Shown here: piece by piece, positions 41,723-52,199 of the stretch | How the letters are laid out: each line of letters opens with the position of its first letter | Numbering within the stretch: position 1 is the first letter of the stretch | From: Eurosta solidaginis | Taxonomy: Eukaryota > Arthropoda > Insecta > Diptera > Tephritidae | Assembly (NCBI RefSeq): GCF_040869045.1 | Contig: NC_090321.1 | Location: 132,113,689 to 132,177,688, forward strand | Length of the DNA: 64,000 nt | Direction: 5' to 3' | Translations under genes and position numbers: made by a program | Notes under the pieces: model-generated | Told to the model about the DNA's origin: nothing | The model's input: the letters and a program-made list of their open reading frames with translations, nothing else | The model's database searches: none

Positions 41723-44700
41723 TTATCGAAGGTTGCTCTTGTGGATTTTTTTTCCGTCGATTAATACTGTGGTGCCGAGGTCTTTTTCAATAGCCTTCTC
41801 AACATAAATCCTATCTAGCTTACCTCCAAGTCTTTTGTTTCGCTTTAAAAAAACCTTTTCCCCGGGGTGATAATTTTTTAATTTTTTTCCTAGGTTATTT
41901 CTGCTCAAAATTCTTTGTTGGGATTCCGTCAACTTTTGTCTTACAATGGCCAGTTCCTCTCTCGAGCAATTGTGAAATACATCGGTTGGCTTCGCATTGA
42001 TGACAGAGTGGATACTGCAATTATACTTATGTGTCGCCAACAAAACTAAATCGACCGTTTCGTATATTTTTTGTTGCTCTTTTATGCAACGCGATATTTC
42101 TAGCAAGGTGGAGTGAAACCGTTCCACCTGGCCATTGCTTTCACTGTGGAGAGTGGGTATAAAAAAGTGCTCGATAGAAAAATTGTCTCTTAGTAAGCTC
42201 TTAATTAGATCTGAATGAAACGCTTTTTCATTGTCAGAAACGATTGTTTTGGTATTATTGAAAGTCAGTAAAATTTCCAGCAGGGCATATTTAATGTCAA
42301 TTGAGGATCTAGATGTAATGGGTTTAACTATAGCAAACTTGGATAATTTATCAACGCATGTTAGAAAATGGTATTTACCGGTCATAAAAATATCCATGTG
42401 AAGGATTTCTCCTGGAAGGTGAGGGATAGGAGTTTTGCCTATTCCAGGATCAGGTGGTTTCCTCTGGTATTTATTTTCAAGGCATATTTTACAATTTGCA
42501 ATCATCGCTTGCAACATTTTTTTCATTTTTGGAAAAAAGTATTCTCGAGATATTTGTTGGAAATTTTCGTACAAACCACGATGAGCACGGTTATGTTCCG
42601 CTGCTATTGTTTCTAACTGGTCGTCTTTGTTGACCAAGTCTATGACGAAAATTTCGGTATGGATGAATTTAACGCCTGGAAATGCTAACTTTAGGGTATT
42701 TTGTATCAATGCCAAAGTCGGGAGGTCACAGTGAATACCGTTGGTAACGTTGGGATTAATAACAGATTTAAGACACTGAATTAGGTTTGCGGTGTTGTCG
42801 AAAAAGATTGTATGCCTAACCAGTTTTTGAAAAAGGATCTTCGTGGTTCTACTGAATGTGTTTGATTCAGATAACACTATCTGATTTCTAAACTGATTAA
42901 TAGGGCATTTAACAGATTTAATGACATGAGTTGAGGACTCCTCACTGTGAACACTTTCGCTTTTCTCAATAGAATTCAAGTTGTGACAGTATTGTCTGGA
43001 GAGCGCATCTGCAACCTTGTTATCTTTTCCAGGTTTGTAGTGAAATGTAGGTGAAAATTCTTCTATAAAGGCTTTCCATCTTTTCATTTTGGCATTTGGA
43101 TTCTTATCCGAAATGGCAAATATGAGTGGCTGGTGATCTGTGAAAATATTTATGTTTTTTATTCCGTATAAATAATGCCGAATTCTTTTCAGTGCACACA
43201 CAATCGCAAGCAGCTCACGTTCATTGGTTGCATAGTTTTGTTCACAAGGTGATAGTGTTCGTGAAATCATGGTGATTGGGCGACCGTTTTGGGATAAAAC
43301 CGCACCCAGTGCAATACACGAAGCATCGGTTGTTAGCTCAAATGGTCGGCTATAATCCGGATATTGTAGTAAAACGTCGTCGGAAGCTAGCACCTGTTTT
43401 ATCTTTTCAAACGCTTGGAGTGCTTCTGAGCTGAGAACGATTTTTACGCTTTTTGACCTATGTGCACTGATGTTCCCATTCTCACCTTGAAGATATGCAG
43501 TCAGAGGTTTGACTATAGCAGCATAGTCTCTTACAAAACGTCGATAGTATCCAGATAGGCCGAGGAACGACCGTAATGCTCGAAGGGTTTTAGGGGGTTC
43601 GTAATTAATAATATCGTGCACTTTATCTGGACAAGTTTTTATACCCTTTTCGGATACTAAAAAACTCAAAAACTCTACCTCCGTTTTGAAAAACTTTGAT
43701 TTTTCAGGTGATACTCTCATCCCCGCTTTCTCTAATTTTTTAAGAACATTATCTATGTCTCTTAAATGAGACTCTTCATCGGGAGAATAAATAATTATAT
43801 CGTCCACTTAAACATGACAAAATTTTCCTATACCTTCTCGTAAAACGTCGTCTATTGCCCTTTGAAATATGCTGGGCGCATTTCTCAATCCAAAAGGCAG
43901 CCGACAGAATTCGTACTTTCCGTTATTAATGCTGAACGCCGTTTTTTGCATATCCTCCTCACACATGATAATTTGGTGAAAACCTGACTTCAGATCTAAA
44001 GTAGTGAAGTATTTGGATTTTCCTAAATTAGCCAAAATTACGGAAGTATCTGGTATGGGGTATCGATCAGGGATAGTTTTTTCATTGATCTTCCTAAAGT
44101 CTATAACCATGCGCAACTTCGGCTTTCCATTCTCATCGAGGCCTTTTTTTGATACCACGTGAACTGGTGAATTATAGGGCGAGCATGACTTTCTAATAAT
44201 GCCATCTTTGAGAAGTGTTTCAATTTCCTTGTTAATAAACGGAGCCACTGAAATAGGGTACGGATAACTTTTACTGTATATTGGTTCGTTAGTAGTTGTA
44301 CGGATTCTTCCCTTCACGGAGGTGTTGTATGGCAACGCTCTATCTGGATCAGCAAAAGCGGTTACATTGGTGTTAATTATCTGACGAAATTGAGCTTCAA
44401 AACAAGGTGGAACTGAGTCGGTCTCTATTGTTATTAAATTGACCTGGTCACTTGGGAGATGTTGTAATTTAACTTTGCCATTCTGATAAAGTAAACACCC
44501 TCTATCAGTGACGATATTTGCTTTAATTTTCCTGAGAAACTCATACCCTATGATACCGTCGAACATATTTAAATTTGGAAGTAAGTAAAATGTTGAGGTA
44601 TGGTCTAGAATATTAATTAAGCATTTTTTATTAATGATATTCGTACCATTAATGGACTTCAAACGGAACGGCTTTTCTAAAAGTTTAACACCTTGGAGAA

Positions 44701-44815
44701 ATGAAAATTTTTTTATATAATTTTTCGACGTACCTGTATCAATTAAAATATGAAGCTCCTGCCCGTTTCTAGTTGTTTTAGTAATATACGGCAGGAGCGG
44801 ATTTAGTTTAAAAAA
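41723..44815 (-). pseudogene. Pol polyprotein, right copy; same nonsense codon
   Basis: Same domains at +5955. The TAA at the Y-x-D-D box is at 43808-43810. Differences from the left copy include Arg for Cys in the integrase zinc region (EHNRAHRG versus EHNCAHRG), His for Gln before FFIPTLHS, and one codon next to the protease active site (CGT to CAT). Slippery site at 44809-44815. Confidence 0.92.
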
Positions 44816-46044
44816 TTGATTACGTCATACTGATCTTCAGTATCATCTCCCTCTTCGCGACTAAAATAACCATTGTGTGGATCATATTCACGTTTGTAGC
44901 AATCCCTACACTCGACACCTTCACGCGCTTCACCCTTACACCCTATGTTGTCATTATTTGAAAAATATTCTAATTCATCTGGCATAAAGTTAATTTTCTG
45001 GGCCTTTTTAATTGGTACTCGGTCGGAATTCGATTGCTCCCGAGCTCGTTTATACGCCACTTGCTGGTTCGAATTTGGATTCTGTGTATATGTGTAGATA
45101 TTAGGCTTAGAAAAATGTTTGCTATGCTGCTGCTGTGGCATATTCGGATAGTTGGAATGATTACGTTGTCTGTAAAAGTATGAACTATTATCAACTTCCA
45201 TAGGAGTTGGCATAGGTGTAACATTAGAGTAGGGACGTTGTTGGTATTGGGATAGTGGTGCTTTTGATTTGTTAGGTTTTAATGTGTTACCCATTGCGAA
45301 TGCTTGCGCAAAGTCATATCGCATATGACTCGTTTGGAGTTCTTGTGCGACTGCAAGAGCAGATGGAAGATCTTTCGGCCTTGCTGAAAAGAGTATGTCA
45401 CACATAGGGCGACGAAGCCCAGATATGAAGACGCGCAATGCATTCTCCCTGGCACGATCATTAAGAGCTGCAATAACATCACTATTTCCACTATGAGTCA
45501 TAATTTGCTTATTTATAATTAAAGATAGCTGCTTATCTACCTTGTTGTAGTATTCTGCAATGGACAAATTATCTTGTCTCAAAATACTTAGCTCATTTTC
45601 CATTACGTATAATGGCCTTTTATCAGCATAAGTTTGGTCGAGCCTAGAAATGATTGCCTTATAATTTAGAACAGTATTAAATGATGCGAGAGTAGTGTTG
45701 GCAGAATCCACGATCTTATTTCTAAAGATACCCATTGCTACATAATACTTCTCCGATCCCTCCTTGTAGTAAGTCATTGCAAACTCGGCTGCACTTCGCC
45801 AAGCCGGGTACGTGGAAGATTCGCCTTTAAACTCAGGCAGAGATTTAATTAAGTCTAAGCTGGCATTGTTCTGTTCAATTAATGGGTTTATGGAAACTGG
45901 TAAAAGCGGTTCCACACTGGGTGGTCCCAACCGGTTAACGGCTAAAGTTAGACGTTGTATCTGCTCTTCAAGCTCCTGCCTAGTATGTTCATTAGACGTA
46001 TTAACGATTTCTAGCACTTGCTCTCTGCTAAGAAACATTTTCAA
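44803..46044 (-). CDS. Gag, right copy (413 aa, intact)
   Basis: Identical in protein sequence to the left copy at 38848-40089, with the same start codon, stop and slippery heptamer at its end. Both gag genes are intact while both pol genes carry the same stop, so the array could in principle make Gag only. Confidence 0.9.
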   Translation of the reverse strand: MKMFLSREQVLEIVNTSNEHTRQELEEQIQRLTLAVNRLGPPSVEPLLPVSINPLIEQNNASLDLIKSLPEFKGESSTYPAWRSAAEFAMTYYKEGSEKYYVAMGIFRNKIVDSANTTLASFNTVLNYKAIISRLDQTYADKRPLYVMENELSILRQDNLSIAEYYNKVDKQLSLIINKQIMTHSGNSDVIAALNDRARENALRVFISGLRRPMCDILFSARPKDLPSALAVAQELQTSHMRYDFAQAFAMGNTLKPNKSKAPLSQYQQRPYSNVTPMPTPMEVDNSSYFYRQRNHSNYPNMPQQQHSKHFSKPNIYTYTQNPNSNQQVAYKRAREQSNSDRVPIKKAQKINFMPDELEYFSNNDNIGCKGEAREGVECRDCYKREYDPHNGYFSREEGDDTEDQYDVINFLN

Positions 46045-46816
46045 TTATAAATCAACCTCTCAATCAAAGACTTGGTTTACAAAATGATACAATTTATTTT
46101 ATTTGAAAGGGCTATTATATGCACGAGAGATATCTGAACTTTAAAAGTCCTCGACAGCACAACAAAATCACTTCTATAAAATTTGAAATTTATCATAAAT
46201 TTTGAAGCGAACAGCTCCCACAAGATGCCCTTTGGTTTGTAGATTTATATTAATAAAACTGGAAAAGTTGTTGAGTTTTAGCTTAATTGTATTATAAATC
46301 TGACGAGCTTAAAATTTTCGTAGCACGTGCTTCTAAAAATGCACTACTTATTATTTCAATTACATATAAGTATTTGAGTTACAGTTTTCATAAAGGACTT
46401 AAAGAAACTTTAGTGCAACTCACTACTTCCTACAGAATTTTAACGTCGCAATCATATGACAAAACTAATTTTAAGGTATTTAGCGCTTCTTTTAACTTCC
46501 TATAAAGTCTTTTTTTTTTTTTTAAGCACTAATAAGAAATGCACGTGAGTTATATTTTTGGAACAAAATTAAAATGAGGATTTTTTTTTAAGGTTTTGTA
46601 GAACACCGTTTTTAAACACTTAAAAGAACTTTTAGTGCACTGATTCAAAAACACAAAATTTTTTTTTTTTTTTAAATCCACTTAACCAACATTTGAAATA
46701 TCACTTACAATTGTATTAATTTAATAGAGAATCCTATGGTCCTTTGTCCTCAGCAATGATTTCATGTTGGTTCTTAGCAGCTTCTCAGGGGTCTTATGAT
46801 CCTTTTGTTTCTAAAG
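46045..46816 (-). other. Untranslated leader of the right copy
   Basis: Matches 40090-40860 apart from small differences such as aaaatgagga for aaaatgcgga and one extra T in the long T run near 46510. Confidence 0.7.
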
Positions 46817-46833
46817 CCTTCTAGTTGGGCGCC

Positions 46834-47352
46834 AAATAAAATATCTCTCCGTTCGATTTATAAGAAAGCGACTTGCGTTTATTAATCATATATTTTCTTG
46901 ATTTACATATATCAAAACGACTTGCTTTTATCAATTATGTGTTTTGATCGAGCGACTAGCGTATTCAAGGTACGGTTGTTTTATGATCTGCTGAAATGCT
47001 ACCGTTTGCCAAAATACCTCGAGCTTTGGGTTTTTCCTCTAAATCAATTGTTTTCTCGTATTTTTTTATCGGAATGGCTTTGGTGACCAAAGTCCACTTT
47101 ACTAGGTATTCGCGTTTGTCTTCATTTTGTGTGCAGCAACAATTCAGTTGGAGTTTTTTATGCTCTTTCCTATTGTCATCAGCATAATACCGTTGAAGTT
47201 TTTTTGTGCTTTGCTCGCGGTACTAATATCATTATTACTAATGATAGTTACGTTTTTGCGTTTATAACCCAGCAACAGTTTGGCCTCACATTCAACCCAG
47301 CATTAAATATGGGAGGGTAGCATAAGTTTTTGGATGGTACCTCTTGTTAACT
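46834..47352 (-). repeat. LTR C, 519 bp (outer 5' LTR)
   Basis: Like LTR B except for a 2-base loss (catcagcataatacc versus catcaggcgataatacc) and cattaaatatggg for cattacatatggg. Followed by the target duplication tgta and the Tc1 right arm. Confidence 0.92.
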
Positions 47353-47640
47353 TGTACAAAGTGCCATGCGCATTAAACGGCTGTGGACTAAATACTAAAC
47401 ATTAGCTCTAACCTGAAATTTTCTCGAAGGTGCAAAATTGAGTACATACGAATTGTTTTGAATTTACTTGCTGTTTTGATACAATTTCTTGATTTAGTTG
47501 TATGTGTTATGTACCGTTTTGTTTAGAATTGAACATAATATAAAAGGAAAAAAAAAAATTATCTGCTTTGCTACTTTCATTTTTATGCAGTAATTAAAAC
47601 ACGAAGCATAAACTTGTACTCATTATTGTTCCCCACTGTA

Positions 47641-48300
47641 TATAAACATACACATATGTATCTATATTTAATGAAATATCTAATCTTTGAAATTTCATTT
47701 ACAATTTTTTTCTATGTCAAAGCGTAGGCGAATGTGTAGGCAAATATGTAGGTCGGTAACTGATGTGTTTTTTTTTTTGAATGTGGAATGACTGCACAAT
47801 AGCTGTATAAACTGAAACGCATGATATCTAGATTTCAGTACTTTTTTCAAGGTATAGGCTTGAAACAACTAAGAAATGGTTTAAATACTTCACCTGGTCT
47901 CTCTACGCTGCACTTGACTCTTGAGAGTTAGGAGTTTCTTTTAAAACGTTATAAAGTTCACTTTGCTATTTATTAGCAATTAATTTCAAATATTCTTCAC
48001 ACTTCAACTTCGAATTATGCACCTCCCTGCAGGGCGGGCAGGATGTTTAAGCCGCCTACATCCCAAAATTAGACGGCGGCTTAAACATGGTTATACAAGT
48101 GAAATGGTTATATTTATAAAAGTTTAGTTTGTGTGCATCAATTTGTAAAACCACAATTTTCCGAAATGTTATAAAATAAATCGTACAAATAATATATGCA
48201 CATACATACTACATACGATATCCATGGCCAAGTTATGCAAATGAATTCCCTAAATTTTTTTATTGAATAATAGTCAAAAAGTCTAAATAAAACGAATTGA
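47641..48300. other. AT-rich sequence with one GC-rich hairpin
   Basis: No gene. The words tgtttaagccgcc (48050) and ggcggcttaaaca (about 48085) form a 13-bp stem with a loop of about 22 bases, probably an old MITE end. Confidence 0.5.
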
Positions 48301-48690
48301 GTGCTAGAGGTTTACGCCGATCAAATTATCAGCGGCGGCGCCGACGAACTTACTACTGAATGGGTTTTTTTCGCCTCGCGAAACCTGAAATTATCACCTA
48401 CCAAATCATCGGCGACCTTATTTATAACATGGACACGGCAAATTTCTACCATATTGAACATCCACGTCGATTGCATTACTGTCTTGCACCCAGAAATACT
48501 GGGTGTGACGTTCGATCAGGATCTGTATTTTGGCGAGCATGTAACCGCAATTGTGCCTAAAATCCAGAGCCGTAATAAAATCCTCAAATCTCTTGCCGGC
48601 AGCATTTGGGGTAAAGACAAACAAACGCTAATTATCACTTACAAAACAATTGGCCGAAGCACTGTTACAACAACAACAACATTAACGAAC
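48301..48690 (+). pseudogene. Jockey-type LINE RT fragment with CAACAACAACA end
   Basis: FFASRNLKLSPTKSSATLFI, ILGVTFDQDLYFGEHVTAIV and PKIQSRNKILKSLAGSIWGK are nearly the same as the minus-strand LINE at 61.3-61.8 kb. After ITYKTIGRS the sequence passes into tacaacaacaacaacatt, as if an internally deleted copy had joined RT directly to the 3' tail. Confidence 0.85.
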
Positions 48691-48785
48691 TTACAATAAA
48701 TAACTTAATTTTCTTATTGGTGAAAGTTTCCTAAGTGGGGCACCCGAAAATTTGTATGTCCATTTTTGTTGTGAATTCTGATGGA

Positions 48786-49227
48786 AAAATAAAATAATTA
48801 AAAAAAATTTTTTAAGTTAAACGGTTTTATTGAAAACAATACTTACATGAAGTAATAATAATACGAAAAGCTAGAAAATAATTAGGTAGGTCCTAGGTAC
48901 TAGTCATCACACTCCTTATCAATCTATGGCGTTGATCAGACAATTAAATTAAAGCGTTGGGCGCGTGAAATTTCTAAAAATGTTAGGCGTAGCATAACCT
49001 GATTAAGATTCAGTTGGTTTTACTTATGACTATCAATAGAAATATGACGCGTCCAACGCTTTTATTTAATTGCCTGATCAACTCCATAGATTGATAAGGA
49101 GTGTGATGACTAGTATCTAGGACCTCCCTAATTATTTTCTAGCTTTTCGTATTATTATTACTTCATGTAAGTATTGTTTTCAATAAAACCGTTTAACTTA
49201 AATTTTTTTTTTAATTATTTTATTTCA
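48786..49227. repeat. Long inverted repeat, arms of about 185-200 bp
   Basis: 48786-48984 and 49042-49227 are inverted copies (for example ttaagttaaacggttttatt and its complement), with about ten differences and a unique centre of about 57 bp. The interior includes gcgttgggcgcgt and its partner. This is a foldback-type element or MITE with very long inverted repeats; no coding content and no clear target duplication. Confidence 0.88.
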
Positions 49228-49440
49228 AGTTTTTAGTCTTTATTTAATTGTCTATTATTTCTCATTCTATTTAGTTCATTTAGTGACTCATTATTACAAG
49301 GACTCTTTCCTGACAATTTGTTACAATCTAAGTCCTCAATACATAATCCTTCCAGAGACGTTACTCGACTCTGCGCCACGTATGCTTGTCCCTCCTCCAA
49401 CTCCAAAATATTTTGAAGTCACTTCTACCGGACTGTATGC

Positions 49441-50155
49441 AATATTTGTTCCAAATATGAGCCAAATCGGGCATTATAGGTCGCTTTCTGTTCATGTATG
49501 TGTTATGTGTTCCAAATATGGACCAAATCAAATCGAACCACAAATACGATTTTTGTGAATATCTCGATCCTTGCGCCACCTAGCGGCGATTTTTTTGATA
49601 GGTCGTTTTCTATTCTTGTATGTATTATGTGTTCCAAACATGAGCCAAATCGGACCACAAATACGATTTTTGTGAATATCTCGATCCTTGCGCCACCTAG
49701 CGGCGATTTTTTTTTTTCATAAGTCGCTTTTTATTCCTGCATGTATTATGTGTTCCAAATATGAGCCAAATCGGACCACAAATACGATTTTTGTGAATAT
49801 GTCGATCCATGCGCCACCTAGCGGCGATTTTTTCACAGGTCGATTTCTATTCTTGCATGTATTATGTGTTCCAAATATGATCCAAATCGAACCACAAATA
49901 CGATTTTTGTGAATATCTCGATCCACGCGCCACCTAGCGGCGATTTTTTTTGATAGGTCGCTTTCTATTCTTGTATGTATTATGTGTTCCAAGCATGAGC
50001 CAAATCGGACCACAAATACGATTTTTGTGAATATCTCGATCCTTGCGCCACCTAGCGGCGATTTTTTTTCATAAGTCGCTTTTTATTCTTGCATGTATTA
50101 TGTGTTCCAAATATGAGCCAAATCGGGCCACAAATACGAATTTTGCGAATATCTC
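49441..50155. repeat. Tandem array, about 6 units of 116-122 bp
   Basis: Each unit runs tgtgttccaaatatgagcca, then accacaaatacgatttttgt, then gcgccacctagcgg and a gcatgtattatg-type end. Unit starts are near 49450, 49507, 49629, 49750, 49867, 49987 and 50102, the first and last partial. Five units keep gcgccacctagcgg exactly: 49573, 49690, 49811, 49927 and 50045. Open frames across it are by-products of the period. Confidence 0.93.
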
Positions 50156-50159
50156 TGCC

Positions 50160-50740
50160 TGTCAAGTCAACCTAAATAAAACCGTTTAAAAATATTGTTG
50201 CTAATATCAACAAACAAAGCTTTTGTTGTATTTCTATGCTAGGTTTGTTCGATTTTAAAATTTTTAACGTTCATGGACAGAGAATTGATCCTTCTTTAAG
50301 CTTATAAATTTGTTCGAGTATATTGTTTTAGTTAAACGTTTTTCATAATAAATTGTTTATGCAAAGTAGTGCAAAAAAAATATTCTGCATCAAATTATTT
50401 GACAAAAAATATATTGGATGTGCATAAATCAGTTATGTTTATAATGGAGAAGAAGAGAAAACTGCCAAGGGCTTTTTACGAGGAATGGGAAAAGGGAAAA
50501 AACTCGCAAGGAATTTTTTTTGTAATTGTAACATGACGAACGCCGCCTTCGCGGCGCCGATATCATCATCACAATCACGAAAGATGTTGCGATTGTAAAC
50601 ATGAAGGAATTTCAGACTTAGCGATTGAAGTTTACTTCGCCTTGGCCATTCACATACAAAATTCGCGAACCACATTGTCACTATACAAGAAAAATACTTG
50701 CTTTAATATCTTTAAAATGTAAGAACAATACCACTGGGTG
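50160..50740. other. AT-rich presumed intronic sequence
   Basis: No gene recognised. A compact GC hairpin cgccgccttcgcggcg (6-bp stem, CTTC loop) lies at about 50540. Confidence 0.45.
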
Positions 50741-51212
50741 CCTTCGGGCTACTTTTCTACCTGCTGCCCTGGTCAAGGATTGGCCCGCCGCCAGAATGAC
50801 CAAACGGCCCCTTCTCCACGGCTATGGCTTCGGCCGTGAACCGATGCGTGAGCGCAAGGGGCTTTTAAGGTGCACTTCCCACCCACCACGGATCGATTCA
50901 CGGTGTCTCGGCTGCTGCAGTCCAGCCCTCCTTGAGCACCTTCTATCTAGCGTGCAGATATTGAGGCAGGGGTTTCCAGTGGCGGAGCCAGCTCTAACAG
51001 GTTTTTCGCAATCTTTTGCAAGTCACAAACCCGTCCAATCCCGCCTGTAGCGCCCACGACTACCCCTGAAGGAACAATCGGCCGCTGCAAAGGTTAAATC
51101 CGTCGCCGGTAGTCATCCCCTTCCGCCTATGCCCTGGAACGCGCTCCGTAGGGTTTGTGGGACCTTTACTTGACTCTTGGCCTTCAGCCTTCGACAAACC
51201 CACCTCGTAGCC
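50740..51212. other. GC-rich island of unknown origin
   Basis: The base composition is clearly richer in C and G than either flank, with sharp edges. Plus-strand frames are broken by stops, though pieces such as VHFPPTTDRFTVSRLLQSS look protein-like. The 141-codon open frame 50625-51050 straddles the left edge and is not convincing. It is probably an inserted retroposon (5' region or ORF1 of a GC-rich LINE), but I do not recognise the family. Confidence 0.4.
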
Positions 51213-51264
51213 ATTACAAATTATCAGATACCCAAACTATATTTAATATTTTAAATTCGCTTAC

Positions 51265-51435
51265 TTGAAAATGTAAAATTATTGTCCAAATGAGCCCAAG
51301 AGTCAATTTAGGATTGCCATCTACAATGTCTTCAGCGCGAATGTTGACCAGTTTAATTTTTTTGTAACGAAGAAAATCAAGAGCCATTTGTGCGTTTTGT
51401 AGCATATGAAAGCGCATTTTTCCTTTTTCTCGAGG
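51265..51435 (-). CDS. shot: Internal exon of the spectraplakin Short stop (CH1 actin-binding domain)
   Basis: A 171-base phase-0 exon lies between acceptor TTTATATTTTCAG and donor GTAAGC on the minus strand. Its 57 residues begin [20 protein letters not shown] and end [14 protein letters not shown]. This is the second half of the first calponin-homology domain of spectraplakins (Short stop in flies, MACF1/dystonin in vertebrates), which crosslink actin to microtubules. The K-x-x-M-R-F-H-x-L-Q-N-x-Q start separates it from beta-spectrin and alpha-actinin CH domains. The neighbouring exons are not found in the window, so flanking DNA is probably large intron filled by transposons. Confidence 0.93.
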
Positions 51436-51570
51436 CTGAAAATATAAAAAATATTTTGTTAATATTCGGCATTAATGTAATTGTTGAAATTATGTACTTT
51501 AAATCTGTTTATGTGTGTTTAAACTCATAGAGTAAGAGCACAGAGTCGCACGACGTTAATTGTTTTCTGG

Positions 51571-51790
51571 CAGTGTTGCCGTTGGGGCGACTTTAGTCGC
51601 AATTTGACCCTTTCTGAAAGCCCCCGGACACCGACTTTTTAAAATATGCAATATTTGAGCCTTTTTGAAAATGTTGGCGACTTTTGACCCCTTTACTCTT
51701 TCAAAACGATGATGCATTGTTATTAACTTTTTACGTAAAGATTTTGTAATACTCCTTCTCATTACTTAACTATTGCATCGGCAACACTTA
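51571..51790. mobile_element. Possible hAT-type terminal repeats
   Basis: CAGTGTTGCCGTTG at 51571 and its inverted relative (cggcaacactt) at about 51779-51790 share AGTGTTGCCG. CAGTGTTGCC is a common hAT end. No 8-bp target duplication was found, so the right end may be damaged or may belong to a different copy. Confidence 0.35.
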
Positions 51791-51929
51791 AGGAATCCAA
51801 ATTATCACTTCCGTCATCACTATAGCTGCAACCCTGTAAAATGTGATCACTTTGACATACGTAAAAGGCGTTAGTATAGAAAATATTGATTTACTTTTGC
51901 CTTTTGAAATCGTTTGCTAAGCATTGCGC

Positions 51930-52192
51930 ATGGATAAGTGAGTATAAGTATACTTATAATCAAATAATCAATGTAAGAAACGAATTTGGACTTAACCCTC
52001 ATTATTACTTTCAGGTACGTTATAAACAGAAAGCGTACGGAGGATTTGGATTCCTCTTCGGACGTAGCTGCGGGCACTTGTTCAGAAACTAGTGCAGATT
52101 TTGTCTCTTATTCAGACGTGGAACCATATTCATCTTCAAAGAAAAAAAGAAAAACAGCGAAAATCTGTAAAGGAGTGAGAATATACATTTAG
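51930..52192 (+). CDS. Two-exon small frame, N-terminus of a hAT/ZBED-like transposase (61 aa)
   Basis: Exon 1 is ATGGATAA (51930-51937) followed by donor GTGAGT; the 77-base intron ends in ttactttcag at 52014; exon 2 runs 52015-52192 to a TAG. The spliced product starts MDKYVINRKRTEDLDSSSDV, has a Ser-rich middle and a basic stretch SSSKKKRKTAKICK that could be a nuclear signal. The MDK-[YF]-[VL]-x-[RK]-K-R start recalls the N-terminus of hAT-derived ZBED5/GTF2IRD2-type proteins. No BED finger or catalytic domain follows, so it is either a truncated element or a small gene of unknown role. It lies in the opposite orientation inside the presumed spectraplakin intron. Confidence 0.5.
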
Positions 52193-52199
52193 TTGGCTC

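Larger units (their letters stand above)
34923..47352 (-). mobile_element. Tandem gypsy/errantivirus-type array: LTR-internal-LTR-internal-LTR, TGTA target duplication
   Basis: Three LTRs (34923-35443, 40878-41398, 46834-47352) alternate with two nearly identical internal regions repeated at an offset of exactly 5955 bases. The array as a whole is flanked by one target duplication, tgta (34919-34922 and 47353-47356), so it entered the Tc1 as one insertion and was then duplicated. LTRs start AGTTAAC and end ...TTTTATTT, an errantivirus-like pattern without TG...CA. The primer site is tRNA-Lys type. No env frame exists between pol and the 3' LTR (about 325 bp). I counted fewer than ten substitutions between the copies. 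Confidence 0.93.
34086..47638. mobile_element. Palindromic Tc1/mariner element (about 1.1 kb without its insert), TA target
   Basis: Ends CAGTGGGGAGAACAAATGAG (left) and CAGTGGGGAACAATAATGAG (right, minus strand), flanked by TA on both sides. Terminal inverted repeats exceed 230 bp. Internally, 34315-34565 is the inverted copy of 34660-34922, so almost the whole element is a palindrome around a centre of about 95 bp. The gypsy array 34923-47352 sits in the right arm. Confidence 0.88.

Noticed and set aside
49441..50155. Regular repeats suggesting a CRISPR-like array
   Set aside because: Units of about 120 bp repeat along their full length with no unique spacers, and the genome is clearly insect.
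50625..51050. 141-codon plus-strand frame as a gene
   Set aside because: It crosses the sharp composition boundary at about 50740, so its two halves have different origins; no family resemblance.
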